DNA of 64,000 nucleotides, taken from positions 1-64,000 of the forward strand of contig NZ_QGGX01000005.1 in NCBI RefSeq assembly GCF_003148805.1, read 5' to 3'. Under the pieces are notes generated by a model. The model did no database searches and was not told where the DNA came from. It saw nothing but the letters and a program-made list of their open reading frames with translations. The stretch comes from Aminobacter sp. AP02. Its GTDB lineage: Bacteria > Pseudomonadota > Alphaproteobacteria > Rhizobiales > Rhizobiaceae. The position numbers and the translations under genes were made by a program. The first letter of the stretch is position 1; each line of letters opens with the position of its first letter. Shown here one piece after another: positions 1 through 7,963 of the stretch.

Positions 1-110
1 CGTTTCACTGACATCATCAGGTCTCCGCCAAATCACGGAAACCTATGAATCACGCTTCCATCCCGCCGGGAATCCTGAATGTCGATTGGCCCTAGTCTCG
101 TCACTGCGCA

Positions 111-168
111 TTGACGAACTCATACCCGATTGGCTATACGTCTACACATAGTCAATCGGGTATGAGTT
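111..168 (+). promoter_or_regulatory. Promoter and overlapping ArsR-type operator
   Basis: A long inverted repeat lies directly in front of the ArsR gene. Its arms at 117-137 and 148-168 are complementary over 21 positions with one G/T mismatch (133 against 152), and the outer 16 bases (AACTCATACCCGATTG) match perfectly. The right arm ends on the base before the ATG at 169. TTGACG at 111-116 and CTATAC at 134-139 sit 17 bases apart as -35 and -10 boxes, so the left arm fills the spacer and -10. ArsR-family regulators usually bind such palindromes at their own promoter; autorepression is inferred. The leader would be only about 20 nt. Nothing gene-like is visible in 1-110. Confidence 0.8.
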
Positions 169-492
169 ATGTCCCAGCTTCACGACGCGGTGTTCCGGGC
201 GCTTGCCGATCCCACACGACGCGGGCTTTTCGAGCGACTGTGCCGCCAGGGGGATACGACCGTCGCGGGGCTGTTGGCCGATGCCGGCGTCTCGCAGCCC
301 GTCGTATCCAAGCATCTCAAGATACTGAAAGCCGCGGGGCTCGTGCGCGATCGGCACGAGGGCCGCTACACCTACTACAGCGCGCGACGCGAAGCCCTCA
401 CGACACTGATCGACTGGACAGACCAGATGACCGGGTTCTGGCAGGACCGCTTCGACGATCTCGACAATCTGCTCAAGAGGATGGACCAATGA
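169..492 (+). CDS. ArsR/SmtB-family winged-helix transcriptional regulator
   Basis: A 107-residue DNA-binding regulator of the ArsR family, the usual size. The start HDAVFRALADPTRRG is the standard ArsR opening, and the recognition helix (VSQPVVSKHLKILK) lies near residues 42-55, followed by the wing (HEGRYTYYS). There is no metal-binding Cys pair, so this is the non-metal branch commonly paired with AHSA1/SRPBCC proteins. Its stop overlaps the next start (ATGA at 489-492), so the two genes are translationally coupled. The large palindrome abutting the start codon suggests it represses its own operon. The ligand is unknown. Confidence 0.93.
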   Translation: MSQLHDAVFRALADPTRRGLFERLCRQGDTTVAGLLADAGVSQPVVSKHLKILKAAGLVRDRHEGRYTYYSARREALTTLIDWTDQMTGFWQDRFDDLDNLLKRMDQ

Positions 493-899
493 CCGATGCT
501 ATGGAATCGACGCGCTCTGTTGTCGTCGAGCGCGAATTTCCCTACCCACCGGAAAAGCTCTGGCGCGCGCTCACGCAACCTCATTTGATCGCCGAATGGC
601 TGATGAGCAACGATTTCGGCCTCGAGGCGGGCCGCCGCTTCACCCTTACCGCCGACTGGGGCCAGGTCGACTGCGAGGTCGAGACGGTCGAGCCGAACCG
701 ATCGCTCTCCTACCGTTGGGACACCAAGGATTTGCGCAGCGTCGTAACCTGGACGCTCGACCCCACCGATACAGGAACCAGCCTGCGGATGGAGCAGCAT
801 GGATTCACGGCGCAGCAGAAGTCGTATTTCCAAGGCGCGTCAGTTGGATGGCCGCGCTTCATCACCCGGTTGGGCGAGGTTGCAGCAGGGCTGGACTGA
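489..899 (+). CDS. SRPBCC (AHSA1-like) ligand-binding fold protein
   Basis: A 136-residue START/Bet v1-type protein of the AHSA1 group. It opens with the typical VVVEREFPYPPEKLWRALT strand-helix followed by IAEWLM, and ends with the long C-terminal helix. It starts inside the stop of the ArsR gene (ATGA). ArsR-AHSA1 pairs are a widespread two-gene unit in proteobacteria in which the SRPBCC partner is thought to bind a hydrophobic ligand; no enzymatic activity can be read from the sequence. The frame is open upstream, but the ATG at 489 is chosen because of the overlap and the domain boundary. Confidence 0.88.
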   Translation: MTDAMESTRSVVVEREFPYPPEKLWRALTQPHLIAEWLMSNDFGLEAGRRFTLTADWGQVDCEVETVEPNRSLSYRWDTKDLRSVVTWTLDPTDTGTSLRMEQHGFTAQQKSYFQGASVGWPRFITRLGEVAAGLD

Positions 900-945
900 G
901 CGCGTGTCGCCAGGCGGCCATCAATCGAATTCGGGAGTTGTCGGA

Positions 946-1170
946 ATGACGTTCGTTATCCGGAAAGTCCATCGCTGGGCGTCCCTGGTTTTCACCTTGG
1001 TCGTATCGGCCATATTTGCCGGCATGACCTTCATGGAACTGCCGGAGTGGTTTTACTATTTGCCGCTGCCTCCGCTCGCCGTGCTTTTGCCGACCGGGAT
1101 CTACATGTTCGTTCTGCCTTACTTCAGCGGGCAACGCGACGGAACGCCAGCTCACGAGGGCCGCACGTGA
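946..1170 (+). CDS. Small two-helix membrane protein
   Basis: A 74-residue protein with two hydrophobic segments (about residues 11-30 and 40-60) separated by an aromatic LPEWFYYLP stretch. The start at 946 follows GGGAGTTGTCGGA, a reasonable ribosome-binding site, and removes an uncharacteristic upstream extension of the frame. Its last base is shared with the next start (TGATG at 1168-1172), which ties it to the same operon as the ArsR and AHSA1 genes. I do not recognise a specific family; an integral membrane role is all that can be supported. Confidence 0.7.
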   Translation: MTFVIRKVHRWASLVFTLVVSAIFAGMTFMELPEWFYYLPLPPLAVLLPTGIYMFVLPYFSGQRDGTPAHEGRT

Positions 1171-1592
1171 TGGCGGAAAAAGATTCTGCCAAGCCGATCC
1201 TCCTGGCTGGTGGTAACCCACAGATATCAAAGGGTTATGGAGACCCTGTCGTACAGGCTTACATCGACGCCATGCCCGGCTGGAAATCTGGCGTCGGACG
1301 CCGCCTGGACGCCCTAATCTCCGAAGCGGTTCCAGGTGTCGCCAAGGCCGTGAAGTGGAATTCGCCATTTTACGGGGTAGAGCAGGGATTCTGGTTCCTC
1401 GGGTTCCACTGTCTCACCAAATACGTCAAGGTCGCGTTCTTCAAGGGCGCGTCCCTTTCGCCGCTCCCGCCCGGCACCTCGAAGCAGGCGGATGTCCGCT
1501 ATCTCGACATCTACGAAGACCGCCCATTCGACGAGCGGCAGTTCTCCGACTGGGTGAAGCAGGCAAGCACCTTGCCTGGCGAAAAGATGTGA
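1170..1592 (+). CDS. DUF1801 domain protein (first copy)
   Basis: A 140-residue protein of the DUF1801 group, recognised from VKWNSPFYGV, the YVKVAFFKGASL strand and the C-terminal LDIYEDRPFDERQ region. The fold is related to the iron-chaperone-like YdhG/frataxin-type small proteins, but the biochemical role is unknown. The start at 1170 overlaps the stop of the membrane-protein gene, making this the fourth member of the ArsR operon. A second, diverged DUF1801 gene follows on the opposite strand at 1613-2008, so the two are convergent with only 20 bases between their stops. Confidence 0.85.
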   Translation: MAEKDSAKPILLAGGNPQISKGYGDPVVQAYIDAMPGWKSGVGRRLDALISEAVPGVAKAVKWNSPFYGVEQGFWFLGFHCLTKYVKVAFFKGASLSPLPPGTSKQADVRYLDIYEDRPFDERQFSDWVKQASTLPGEKM

Positions 1593-1612
1593 GGCGCTCG
1601 CGGCGCCTTCGA

Positions 1613-2008
1613 TCATCGTGCCTTGGATCTGTTCAGGGCCGCAGCTGACTTTATAAGCGCCTTGAAGGCATGCTCATCCACTTCGTCGCTCTCATGGAGG
1701 TCGATGGCGCGTCGTGTGTTGCCTTCTAGGCTGGAGTTGAACAGGCCTGAAGGGTCCTCCAGCGAAGCGCCCTTGGCGAAAGTCAGCTTCACAACGCTTT
1801 TGTATGTTTCGCCGGTGCAGATGATTCCGTGGTCAGACCATACCGGAACACCTCGCCACTTCCATTCCTCGACGACTTCAGGAACGGCCTGCCTGATGAG
1901 CGCGCGGACACGGGCGAGCGTCTTGCCTCTCCAGTCGTCCAAATCCTTGATCCTCGCGTCGATCAGCAAGGATGGGTCAGCGGCCTCGGTCGTTGCGCTC
2001 TTGTTCAT
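1613..2008 (-). CDS. DUF1801 domain protein (second copy)
   Basis: A 131-residue DUF1801 protein. EEWKWRGVPVWS and VVKLTFAKGASL correspond to the equivalent motifs of the neighbouring copy at 1170-1592, but overall similarity is low, so they are paralogous subfamilies rather than a recent duplication. The start at 2008 is preceded by GGAGTTGCAATCGTC; an upstream in-frame alternative exists but would add an unstructured 16-residue tail. The role is unknown; a cytosolic small-molecule or metal-handling function is the usual guess for the family. Confidence 0.85.
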   Translation of the reverse strand: MNKSATTEAADPSLLIDARIKDLDDWRGKTLARVRALIRQAVPEVVEEWKWRGVPVWSDHGIICTGETYKSVVKLTFAKGASLEDPSGLFNSSLEGNTRRAIDLHESDEVDEHAFKALIKSAAALNRSKAR

Positions 2009-2080
2009 GACGATTGCAACTCCTTCGGCTCCGCGCGGCCGATGGCGAAGCTGCACCTCAGGTGAGGGCCGCTTCGCAAA

Positions 2081-2899
2081 TCACTTCGGAAACAGGAATG
2101 TCACGGCGGTGCGGAAGCCAAAGCCGTCTGGGCCGCTGTCAGGAGACTCGGCCCAGTAGCGTACGCCAGCCATCAGGCTGATCGGCTGCTTGTCGAGGAC
2201 GATGAGCTTTGAGACGGTGAAATTGATCGGAACCGACCACTGCGAGGCCTCCCAGTTGTAGGTGCTCTCGGTGTTGAGCGCGAACGTCCATGCGTCCTTG
2301 GTGGTGTACGAGACGAAGGGCTGCAGGAAGGTCGAATTGATGCTGCTACGGTCGCCGTCACCAGCGAAGGACCAGATGTGGTTCGCCAATACGCCTACGG
2401 TCCAGGGGCCGGACTGTTTCAGCAGCACACCGGTTGGGCCCGCGCCCCATTTTTCACCCCCCAGCAGATCGTCGGTTGCCGTAGGTATCAAAAAGACCGG
2501 GCCGGCACCCCAGATGATGCCGCTGGGGCCGGGAGCCTTTGGCGAGAAGAACAGGCTCTGTGTGATATCGCCCAGGCCGAACTGGCTGCCCGAATCCCCG
2601 GCAATGTCGTTCTGCCAGGCGACCGGCAGGATCGTGCGCGAGATGATGTTCCAATTGTCGTTCAGCGAGAACGGGATGACGGGCTGGATGTTGACATAGG
2701 CCTTGTCGCCGTCATTCGGACCATAGCCGCTGTCATAGTTGAACTGGAAAGGCACGCTGATCATCGAGGCGATGGGATTGGACAGTTTCTTGGCCAGATC
2801 CGTCGCATCCTGAGCCAAGGCAGTGCTTGTCAGAAAGAGTGCAGGCAAGACTATAGCCGCGACCCCAGTCGCAGCCGATTTCGACACCACGATCGACAT
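2081..2899 (-). CDS. Outer-membrane beta-barrel protein (MetA/phenol-degradation transporter-like)
   Basis: A 272-residue exported protein. The N-terminus has a signal peptide ending in STALAQ, and the mature part alternates polar and aromatic residues as in a beta-barrel, with a C-terminal FLFPK resembling an outer-membrane assembly signal. Segments such as NIQPVIPFSLNDNWN and GLGDITQSLFFSP are typical of the PF13557-like family of putative outer-membrane transporters found near aromatic or metal metabolism genes. The start at 2899 has a strong GGAGAGGTGATTGC site; earlier in-frame codons lack one. It appears monocistronic. The substrate cannot be inferred. Confidence 0.8.
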   Translation of the reverse strand: MSIVVSKSAATGVAAIVLPALFLTSTALAQDATDLAKKLSNPIASMISVPFQFNYDSGYGPNDGDKAYVNIQPVIPFSLNDNWNIISRTILPVAWQNDIAGDSGSQFGLGDITQSLFFSPKAPGPSGIIWGAGPVFLIPTATDDLLGGEKWGAGPTGVLLKQSGPWTVGVLANHIWSFAGDGDRSSINSTFLQPFVSYTTKDAWTFALNTESTYNWEASQWSVPINFTVSKLIVLDKQPISLMAGVRYWAESPDSGPDGFGFRTAVTFLFPK

Positions 2900-3001
2900 G
2901 CAATCACCTCTCCGAGCCACGCCTTTGTCAAGCATCACCCGTGGGGCGAAAGCCGTCAAGGAAGGGCGGAGATTTTTGGCGACGTTGTGGCCAGCAGGCG
3001 T

Positions 3002-3184
3002 CTACCTGACCGAGCCATGCGGCTCCCTGCCGTCGAGATAGCCCAGGTCGCGATTGAGGTGGTCGGAAACGTCGCGCGGGTCGAACATTGCGCGGCGGCG
3101 GCTGCGACCATTGCTCGCCGCCAACAGGGCAAACCATGTCTGGAGCGGGCCAAATACGGCGGCAAGGCGGCTCGTGTCGTTCAT
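3002..3184 (-). CDS. DUF1127-like small protein
   Basis: A 60-residue basic protein whose C-terminal half (DHLNRDLGYLDGR) resembles the DUF1127/YjiS motif (DxxLxDIGL-R) common in rhizobia. The start at 3184 follows GGAATTTGGCAG; the open frame extends upstream, but that part looks random. It is divergent from the LysR gene at 3291. DUF1127 proteins in Agrobacterium are known RNA-binding small proteins, and in Brucella several are activated by the LysR regulator VtlR; whether this one is controlled by its LysR neighbour is inference. Confidence 0.65.
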   Translation of the reverse strand: MNDTSRLAAVFGPLQTWFALLAASNGRSRRRAMFDPRDVSDHLNRDLGYLDGREPHGSVR

Positions 3185-3290
3185 CTGCCAAATTCCGATG
3201 GTCAAATTCTGTTGAGGTGGTGTCGCGATATACGTATTGTTTTTGCTATGAATCCAACTCAATCTCGAAAGGTGGGCATAAGGAAATCTT
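3185..3290. promoter_or_regulatory. Divergent LysR / small-gene intergenic region
   Basis: This 106-base, relatively AT-rich gap separates the DUF1127-like gene (leftward) from the LysR gene (rightward). It holds the palindrome ATACGTAT at 3230-3237 inside an AT-rich patch, a plausible LysR half-site of the T-N11-A type. AAGGAAATCTT immediately before 3291 is the LysR ribosome-binding site. Confidence 0.4.
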
Positions 3291-4202
3291 ATGTACAGGA
3301 TCAATCAGTTGCCGCCGCTCACGGCGATCCGGGCGTTCGAGGCCTCCGCGCGGCTCGGCAGCTTCACCAAGGCCGCTGAGGAGCTCGGAACGACTCAGGC
3401 GGCGGTCAGCTATCAGATCAAGCTGTTGGAGGAGCGCGCCGGCACGCCGCTGTTTCTGAGGCGGCCCAAGCAGACCGAGCTGACCGACGCGGGCAGGGCG
3501 CTTGCACCCAAGGTGAGTGCGGCATTCGAGATGCTGGGCGAGGCGTGGGGCGAGACTCGCGGCGGTGCGCGCGGGGTGCTGGTGGTCAGCACGCTGCCAA
3601 CCTTTGCCGCGAGCTGGCTCGCGCACCATCTCGGCGCGTTCCAGATGGTGCAGCCTGACCTGGCGGTCCGGCTTGAGACGACGACGCGGCAGACCGACTT
3701 CAAATCGGAGGAGGTCGACGTCGTCATCCGCAGGGACTACGGGCGCTTTCCGAAGGGGCTCGTGGGCAATCTGCTGGTGCCCAGTGACTTCGCTCCGATG
3801 CTGAGCCCGAAGCTTGCGGCGACGATCGGCGGGGTCAGGGAGCCGGCGGACCTGCTGAAACTGCCCCAGGTTGACCCTGGCGACAGCTGGTGGCGAGCCT
3901 GGTTCGAAGGTGCGGGATGGCCGACCGAGGCACTGCCAACGCACCAGGCGCCTAACATGGGTTCGCAGGCCTATGAGGCGATCGCAGCGATTGCCGGGCG
4001 CGGCGTGGCGATGCTGACCCCCATTTTCTACAAGCAAGAACTTGAAAACGGCACCCTGATCCAGCCATTTGACCATGTCGGCTCCGACGGCTCCGGCTTC
4101 TGGCTGGTCTATCCCGAGGAGCGGCGCAACGTTCCCAAGATCAGGGTGTTTCGCGAATGGATCCTGGCCGAGGTCAAGCGAACGCTCGGAACGGTTGGGT
4201 AG
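3291..4202 (+). CDS. LysR-family regulator, GcvA-like
   Basis: A 303-residue LysR regulator. The opening LPPLTAIRAFEASARLGSFT, the helix-turn-helix (TQAAVSYQIKLLEERAGTPLF, about residues 34-54) and RRPKQTELTDAG are characteristic of the GcvA subgroup. The C-terminal substrate-binding domain contains TLPTFAASWLAHHL and the GVAMLTP segment. AAGGAAATCTT precedes the ATG. It is divergent from the DUF1127-like gene and upstream of, but not obviously co-transcribed with, the racemase at 4277 (74-base gap). The effector is unknown. Confidence 0.92.
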   Translation: MYRINQLPPLTAIRAFEASARLGSFTKAAEELGTTQAAVSYQIKLLEERAGTPLFLRRPKQTELTDAGRALAPKVSAAFEMLGEAWGETRGGARGVLVVSTLPTFAASWLAHHLGAFQMVQPDLAVRLETTTRQTDFKSEEVDVVIRRDYGRFPKGLVGNLLVPSDFAPMLSPKLAATIGGVREPADLLKLPQVDPGDSWWRAWFEGAGWPTEALPTHQAPNMGSQAYEAIAAIAGRGVAMLTPIFYKQELENGTLIQPFDHVGSDGSGFWLVYPEERRNVPKIRVFREWILAEVKRTLGTVG

Positions 4203-4276
4203 TCCGGACCCTTGCGGCCTCAGTGTCGAGCGCGATAGAGCGGTGATCGCAATCGAACCGTCGGAGGAGGTCTCAC

Positions 4277-4975
4277 ATGGCGCAGAAGGTGATCGGCCTG
4301 TTGGGTGGCCTGAGCTGGGAAAGCTCGGCCGAATACTACAGGATCATCAACGAGCTCGTGCGCGAACGTCTCGGCGGTTTGCATTCGGCACGGTGCCTCA
4401 TGTGGTCGTTCGACTTCGCCGAGATCGAGGCGCTGCAAAGCGCCGATCGCTGGCAAGAGGCGACCGTCGAGATGATCGACGCCGCGCGGCGGCTTGAGCG
4501 CGGTGGGGCCGACTTTGCCGTCATCTGCAGCAACACCATGCACCGCATGGCCGATGAGGTGCATGCTGCAATCGACATTCCGTTGCTGCATATCGCCGAC
4601 CCGACCGCCGAGCGGATACGCGAGGCGGGCCTGCGGCGAATCGGGCTGCTCGGCACTGCCTTCACCATGGAACAGGATTTCTACAAGGGCCGGCTGATCG
4701 AGCGTCACGGACTGGAGGTGCTGGTGCCCGAGGCCGAGGACCGGCAGGTGGTGCATCGCATCATCTACGAGGAACTGGTGCAGGGCCGCATCGACGCTTC
4801 GTCGCGCGACGCCTATCGCGAAGTGATCGCGCGGCTGGTCAGGCGCGGAGCGGAGGCGATTATCCTGGGCTGCACCGAGATCATGCTGCTGGTCGGTGCC
4901 GAAGACAGTGCCGTGCCGCTATTCGATACGACCGCCATCCATGCCGAAGCGGCCGTTGCGTTGGCGCTTTCTTGA
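4277..4975 (+). CDS. Aspartate/glutamate racemase family protein
   Basis: A 232-residue cofactor-independent racemase of the aspartate racemase (YgeA-like) group. Two catalytic cysteines are visible: C84 in ICSNTMH and C199 in LGCTEI, the acid/base pair that interconverts L and D amino acids. The glycine-rich IGLLGGLSWESSAEYY start is the family signature. The ribosome-binding site GGAGGAGG stands 7 bases from the ATG. Substrate (aspartate, glutamate or a hydantoin-type analogue) cannot be decided from the sequence. Its stop lies 3 bases from the convergent DUF502 stop. Confidence 0.9.
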   Translation: MAQKVIGLLGGLSWESSAEYYRIINELVRERLGGLHSARCLMWSFDFAEIEALQSADRWQEATVEMIDAARRLERGGADFAVICSNTMHRMADEVHAAIDIPLLHIADPTAERIREAGLRRIGLLGTAFTMEQDFYKGRLIERHGLEVLVPEAEDRQVVHRIIYEELVQGRIDASSRDAYREVIARLVRRGAEAIILGCTEIMLLVGAEDSAVPLFDTTAIHAEAAVALALS

Positions 4976-4978
4976 GCC

Positions 4979-5593
4979 TCACGCCGTGCTTGCGGGCAGT
5001 GTCAGGTCCGCGTGCCGCAGGGCGTCGCCCGAACCGGCGCCGATGCGTTTCACGATCGCCGTTGCCTGAACCATGGTGATATCAAGCGGGCGAACGCGGT
5101 CGGCGGGCAGATACATCACGTTGCCGGACAGCGGCGTCGGCGCCTGCGGCAGGAATACGGTGACCCAGCCTTCGGCGACTTCCTCGACCAGATGGCCCAA
5201 CTGCCAGCCGTCTTCGATGTTGATCAGGGCCGGCTTCAGGCTTCCGGAATTCTCAAGCTGCATCAGCCCTTCGGCCATGGTCCTTATCATCCGGTAAGGG
5301 GGGAGGCCGCCGATCAGGGATTGCTCGACCCACACCGAGAGCCGGGTGCCCGTGGCCGTCCGCGCGATCATGCCCGCGGCGAAGGAAACGACAATCAATG
5401 CCGCTACCGCCACGGTCGTGACGACGCTGAAGCCAGCCACGGCGCCCATCTGGTCGAGCTGCAGGCTATGAGAGAGAGGCGCGACGAACTGATGCGCCAG
5501 TTTCAAGGCGTGGCTCAGAAGGAGCGACAGCAGCACGACGGGCAAAAGGAATATGATGCCGCCGACAACCGTCGTTTTCAGGAAATTCGCCAT
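4979..5593 (-). CDS. DUF502 family inner-membrane protein
   Basis: A 204-residue membrane protein with two hydrophobic segments near the N-terminus (residues 8-30 and 51-76) followed by a soluble domain. GLPPYRMIRTMAEG and VTVFLPQAPTPLSGNVMYLPADRV are conserved DUF502 motifs. Family members are found across bacteria and plants (COV-like), with no defined biochemistry. It lies 41 bases downstream of the ABC-F gene on the same strand and may share its transcript. Confidence 0.85.
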   Translation of the reverse strand: MANFLKTTVVGGIIFLLPVVLLSLLLSHALKLAHQFVAPLSHSLQLDQMGAVAGFSVVTTVAVAALIVVSFAAGMIARTATGTRLSVWVEQSLIGGLPPYRMIRTMAEGLMQLENSGSLKPALINIEDGWQLGHLVEEVAEGWVTVFLPQAPTPLSGNVMYLPADRVRPLDITMVQATAIVKRIGAGSGDALRHADLTLPASTA

Positions 5594-5634
5594 GTACCGT
5601 CTCCGATATCCGATCCCGAAAGGTAGACATGGAT

Positions 5635-7266
5635 TCAGCTGATGGCGAAAGGCTTTTCGCTTTGATACGCCGCAGATGACTGCCGCGGCGACAGTTCAAG
5701 CCTATGGGTAATGCCGATGCCCCTCAGGAACGCTTCGTCGTGGCTGACCACAAGAAGCGCTCCGTCATAGGCGCGCAATCCCGCCTCGACCGTCTCGATG
5801 GAATCGATGTCGAGGTGGTTGGTCGGCTCGTCGAGGATGAGCAGCGGCGGTGGCTTCGTACCGCCCAGAACGCAGGCAAGGCCGGCGCGCAGCAACTGGC
5901 CGCCGCTGAGGCTCGAAACGATCTGCAGGGCGGCATCGGCGCGAAACATGAAGCGCGCAAGGGCCGAGCGGCAGGCATTTTCACCGGCGTCGGGGTTGAT
6001 GCGACGGAAATTGTCGCGGATCGAGGCGGAAGGATCGAGGAGGCTGACCTGCTGGTCGAGCATGGCGAAATCTGCCATGACCCGCACGCTGCCTGACCAT
6101 GGCTGCAATTGTCCCGAGACTAGGGCGAGCAGGGTGGTCTTGCCCGAGCCGTTGGCACCGGTGATGGCGACACGCTCCGGCCCCGTTATGGCGAACGACA
6201 GGTCCTCGATGATCGGCCGGTCTTGGTGATAGCCGGCTTTGGCTTCTTCAATGCGCAATACGAGCTTGCTGGCCGGCAGGCCAGTCGTTGGCAGGACGAC
6301 CGTGAACGGCTCGATGATCTCCAATTGCGCGCGGGCGGCAGCGGCGGCGTCGGCGGCCTGTGCGAGACGGCGTTCAGCCAGGCGTGCGTTGTCGCCAGCA
6401 GTATTTTCGCTGCGGTTCTTCTGTCGGTCGAGCAGGATGCGCGGCGCGTCGCCCTTGGCGCGCTTCTTGTGGCCGGCGCTGTCCTTGCGTGCCTTGCGTT
6501 CGGCAACTTTCTGGCTACTGCGCGCCACGTCCGCGGCGCGGCGCTCGGCTTCGGCCAAGTCCAGTCGGGCTGCTGCGAGCGCCGCCATCTTGCGCTCGTG
6601 GTAGTGGCTCCAGTTGCCGCCATGGCGCGTGGCACCCAGGGCGGTCAGCTCGACGATGGTGTCCATGGTGTCGAGCAGTTCGCGGTCATGGCTGACAACG
6701 ATCGCACCCGCTCGCCAGCTCGCCATAAGCGCCAGGACAGCCGCTTTGCCTTCGCGGTCGAGATTGTTCGTTGGTTCGTCGAGCAAGATGAAATCTGGTT
6801 CACTGAAGATCAGCGCGGCAAGGCCGGCGCGGGTGCACTGGCCGCCTGAAAGCATTGCCAGGGGCGTTTCGGCAGGCATGTCGAGGCCGAGCCGGGCGAG
6901 GGCGGACGCGACGCGTGTCTCCAGAGACCAGTCGGCGTCGGCGAGCTCAGCGACATCCGCCTGGCCAGCTTCGGCGCGGCGCAGCAGCTCAAGGCCTTCG
7001 CTGGCGCCAAACAGGTCGGCAATGGTTTCATTGGCGGCAGGGCGGACCGACTGGCGCAGAAGGCCCAGGCTGCCGCTCACCGATACAGTGCCGGCTTGCG
7101 CCGGCAGACTGCCCGAAATCAGCTTCAGCAGCGTCGACTTGCCAACGCCGTTGCGCCCGACAAGCCCGGTGCGGCCGGTGTCGAAACTGATGTCGAGATC
7201 GGAAAAAAGCGTCCGGCCGTCAGGCGTGGACCAGGTGAGATTGGACAGTGAAACGGAAGCAGGCAT
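5635..7266 (-). CDS. ABC-F family ATPase (Uup/YbiT-like)
   Basis: A 543-residue soluble protein with two ABC ATPase domains and no membrane segment. The first Walker A is GRNGVGKST at residues 37-45 and the second is GANGSGKTT near residue 370. Signatures LSGGQCTRAGL and LSGGQLLRAGL and Walker B motifs LLDEPTNNLD and LILDEPTNHLD are all intact. The linker is charged and Arg/Ala-rich. ABC-F proteins act on the ribosome E-site region; some give antibiotic protection, others act in translation. Start 7266 begins the first domain; the in-frame region upstream has no ribosome-binding site. Confidence 0.92.
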   Translation of the reverse strand: MPASVSLSNLTWSTPDGRTLFSDLDISFDTGRTGLVGRNGVGKSTLLKLISGSLPAQAGTVSVSGSLGLLRQSVRPAANETIADLFGASEGLELLRRAEAGQADVAELADADWSLETRVASALARLGLDMPAETPLAMLSGGQCTRAGLAALIFSEPDFILLDEPTNNLDREGKAAVLALMASWRAGAIVVSHDRELLDTMDTIVELTALGATRHGGNWSHYHERKMAALAAARLDLAEAERRAADVARSSQKVAERKARKDSAGHKKRAKGDAPRILLDRQKNRSENTAGDNARLAERRLAQAADAAAAARAQLEIIEPFTVVLPTTGLPASKLVLRIEEAKAGYHQDRPIIEDLSFAITGPERVAITGANGSGKTTLLALVSGQLQPWSGSVRVMADFAMLDQQVSLLDPSASIRDNFRRINPDAGENACRSALARFMFRADAALQIVSSLSGGQLLRAGLACVLGGTKPPPLLILDEPTNHLDIDSIETVEAGLRAYDGALLVVSHDEAFLRGIGITHRLELSPRQSSAAYQSEKPFAIS

Positions 7267-7421
7267 GAATATCCTCGATGGCAAAACGGCTTGGCGTTGC
7301 TGTCGAGTTGAAATCCATTGCTGCACATATCCTGTCGGAATTGATAACAGGTTTCAAATAAGCTCTATGAGAGCCTTGTTCAAGGCAATTGTTTGCCGTG
7401 ATTTCGAAGTAGGGGGATGGC

Positions 7422-7805
7422 ATGGAAACCAAGCAATATCTCGGCGGTTGCCTGTGCGGCAATATCAGGTTCAGGGCGACGGGCGTGCCGGCCAATCCGC
7501 ACAGCTGCTCATGCAGATTTTGCCAGCGGCATTCCGGAGCACCGACCTTGTGCTGGGTCGAGTTTCCAAGGGACGCCGTCGAATGGGTTGGCGAAGGCGG
7601 AGCGCCAGCGCTCTACCGCTCGTCGGATTATTCGAGCCGCTCGTTTTGCCCGCGCTGCGGCAGCACGCTGGGGGCGATCGACGATGACCCCACCGTCGCC
7701 CTGGTGACCGGCAGTTTCGATGCCGGTGAGGACGCGGAGCTGCGCCCGCTGTCGCATTCATTCGAAGATGGCTGCCCGAACTGGTGGAGGATCGACGTCA
7801 GGTAA
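7422..7805 (+). CDS. GFA-family (glutathione-dependent formaldehyde-activating fold) protein
   Basis: A 127-residue GFA/CENP-V-fold protein. Zinc-binding cysteines are present in the usual pattern: [15 protein letters not shown] and FCPRCGS. Family members may bind glutathione-type adducts, but most have no proven substrate. A purine-rich GTAGGGGGATGGC precedes the ATG at 7422. It is followed at 7964 by a second GFA-type gene, the better-characterised Gfa, so two related folds sit side by side; they differ enough in size and motif spacing not to be a recent duplication. Confidence 0.88.
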   Translation: METKQYLGGCLCGNIRFRATGVPANPHSCSCRFCQRHSGAPTLCWVEFPRDAVEWVGEGGAPALYRSSDYSSRSFCPRCGSTLGAIDDDPTVALVTGSFDAGEDAELRPLSHSFEDGCPNWWRIDVR

Positions 7806-7963
7806 GCGCGGGGGAGCGTGGCAGGGCGTTGGCCGGCGGTCCTCATTTCGACCAAGTGGACGCGCAGCACCTTGGGTGTATCGTATGGGACCAGCCGCAC
7901 AGAGTTCTTTGTTGCATACCATTAGAGGCGCCCGGCGGGCGCGAAATCAGGGAGGAACAGGAC

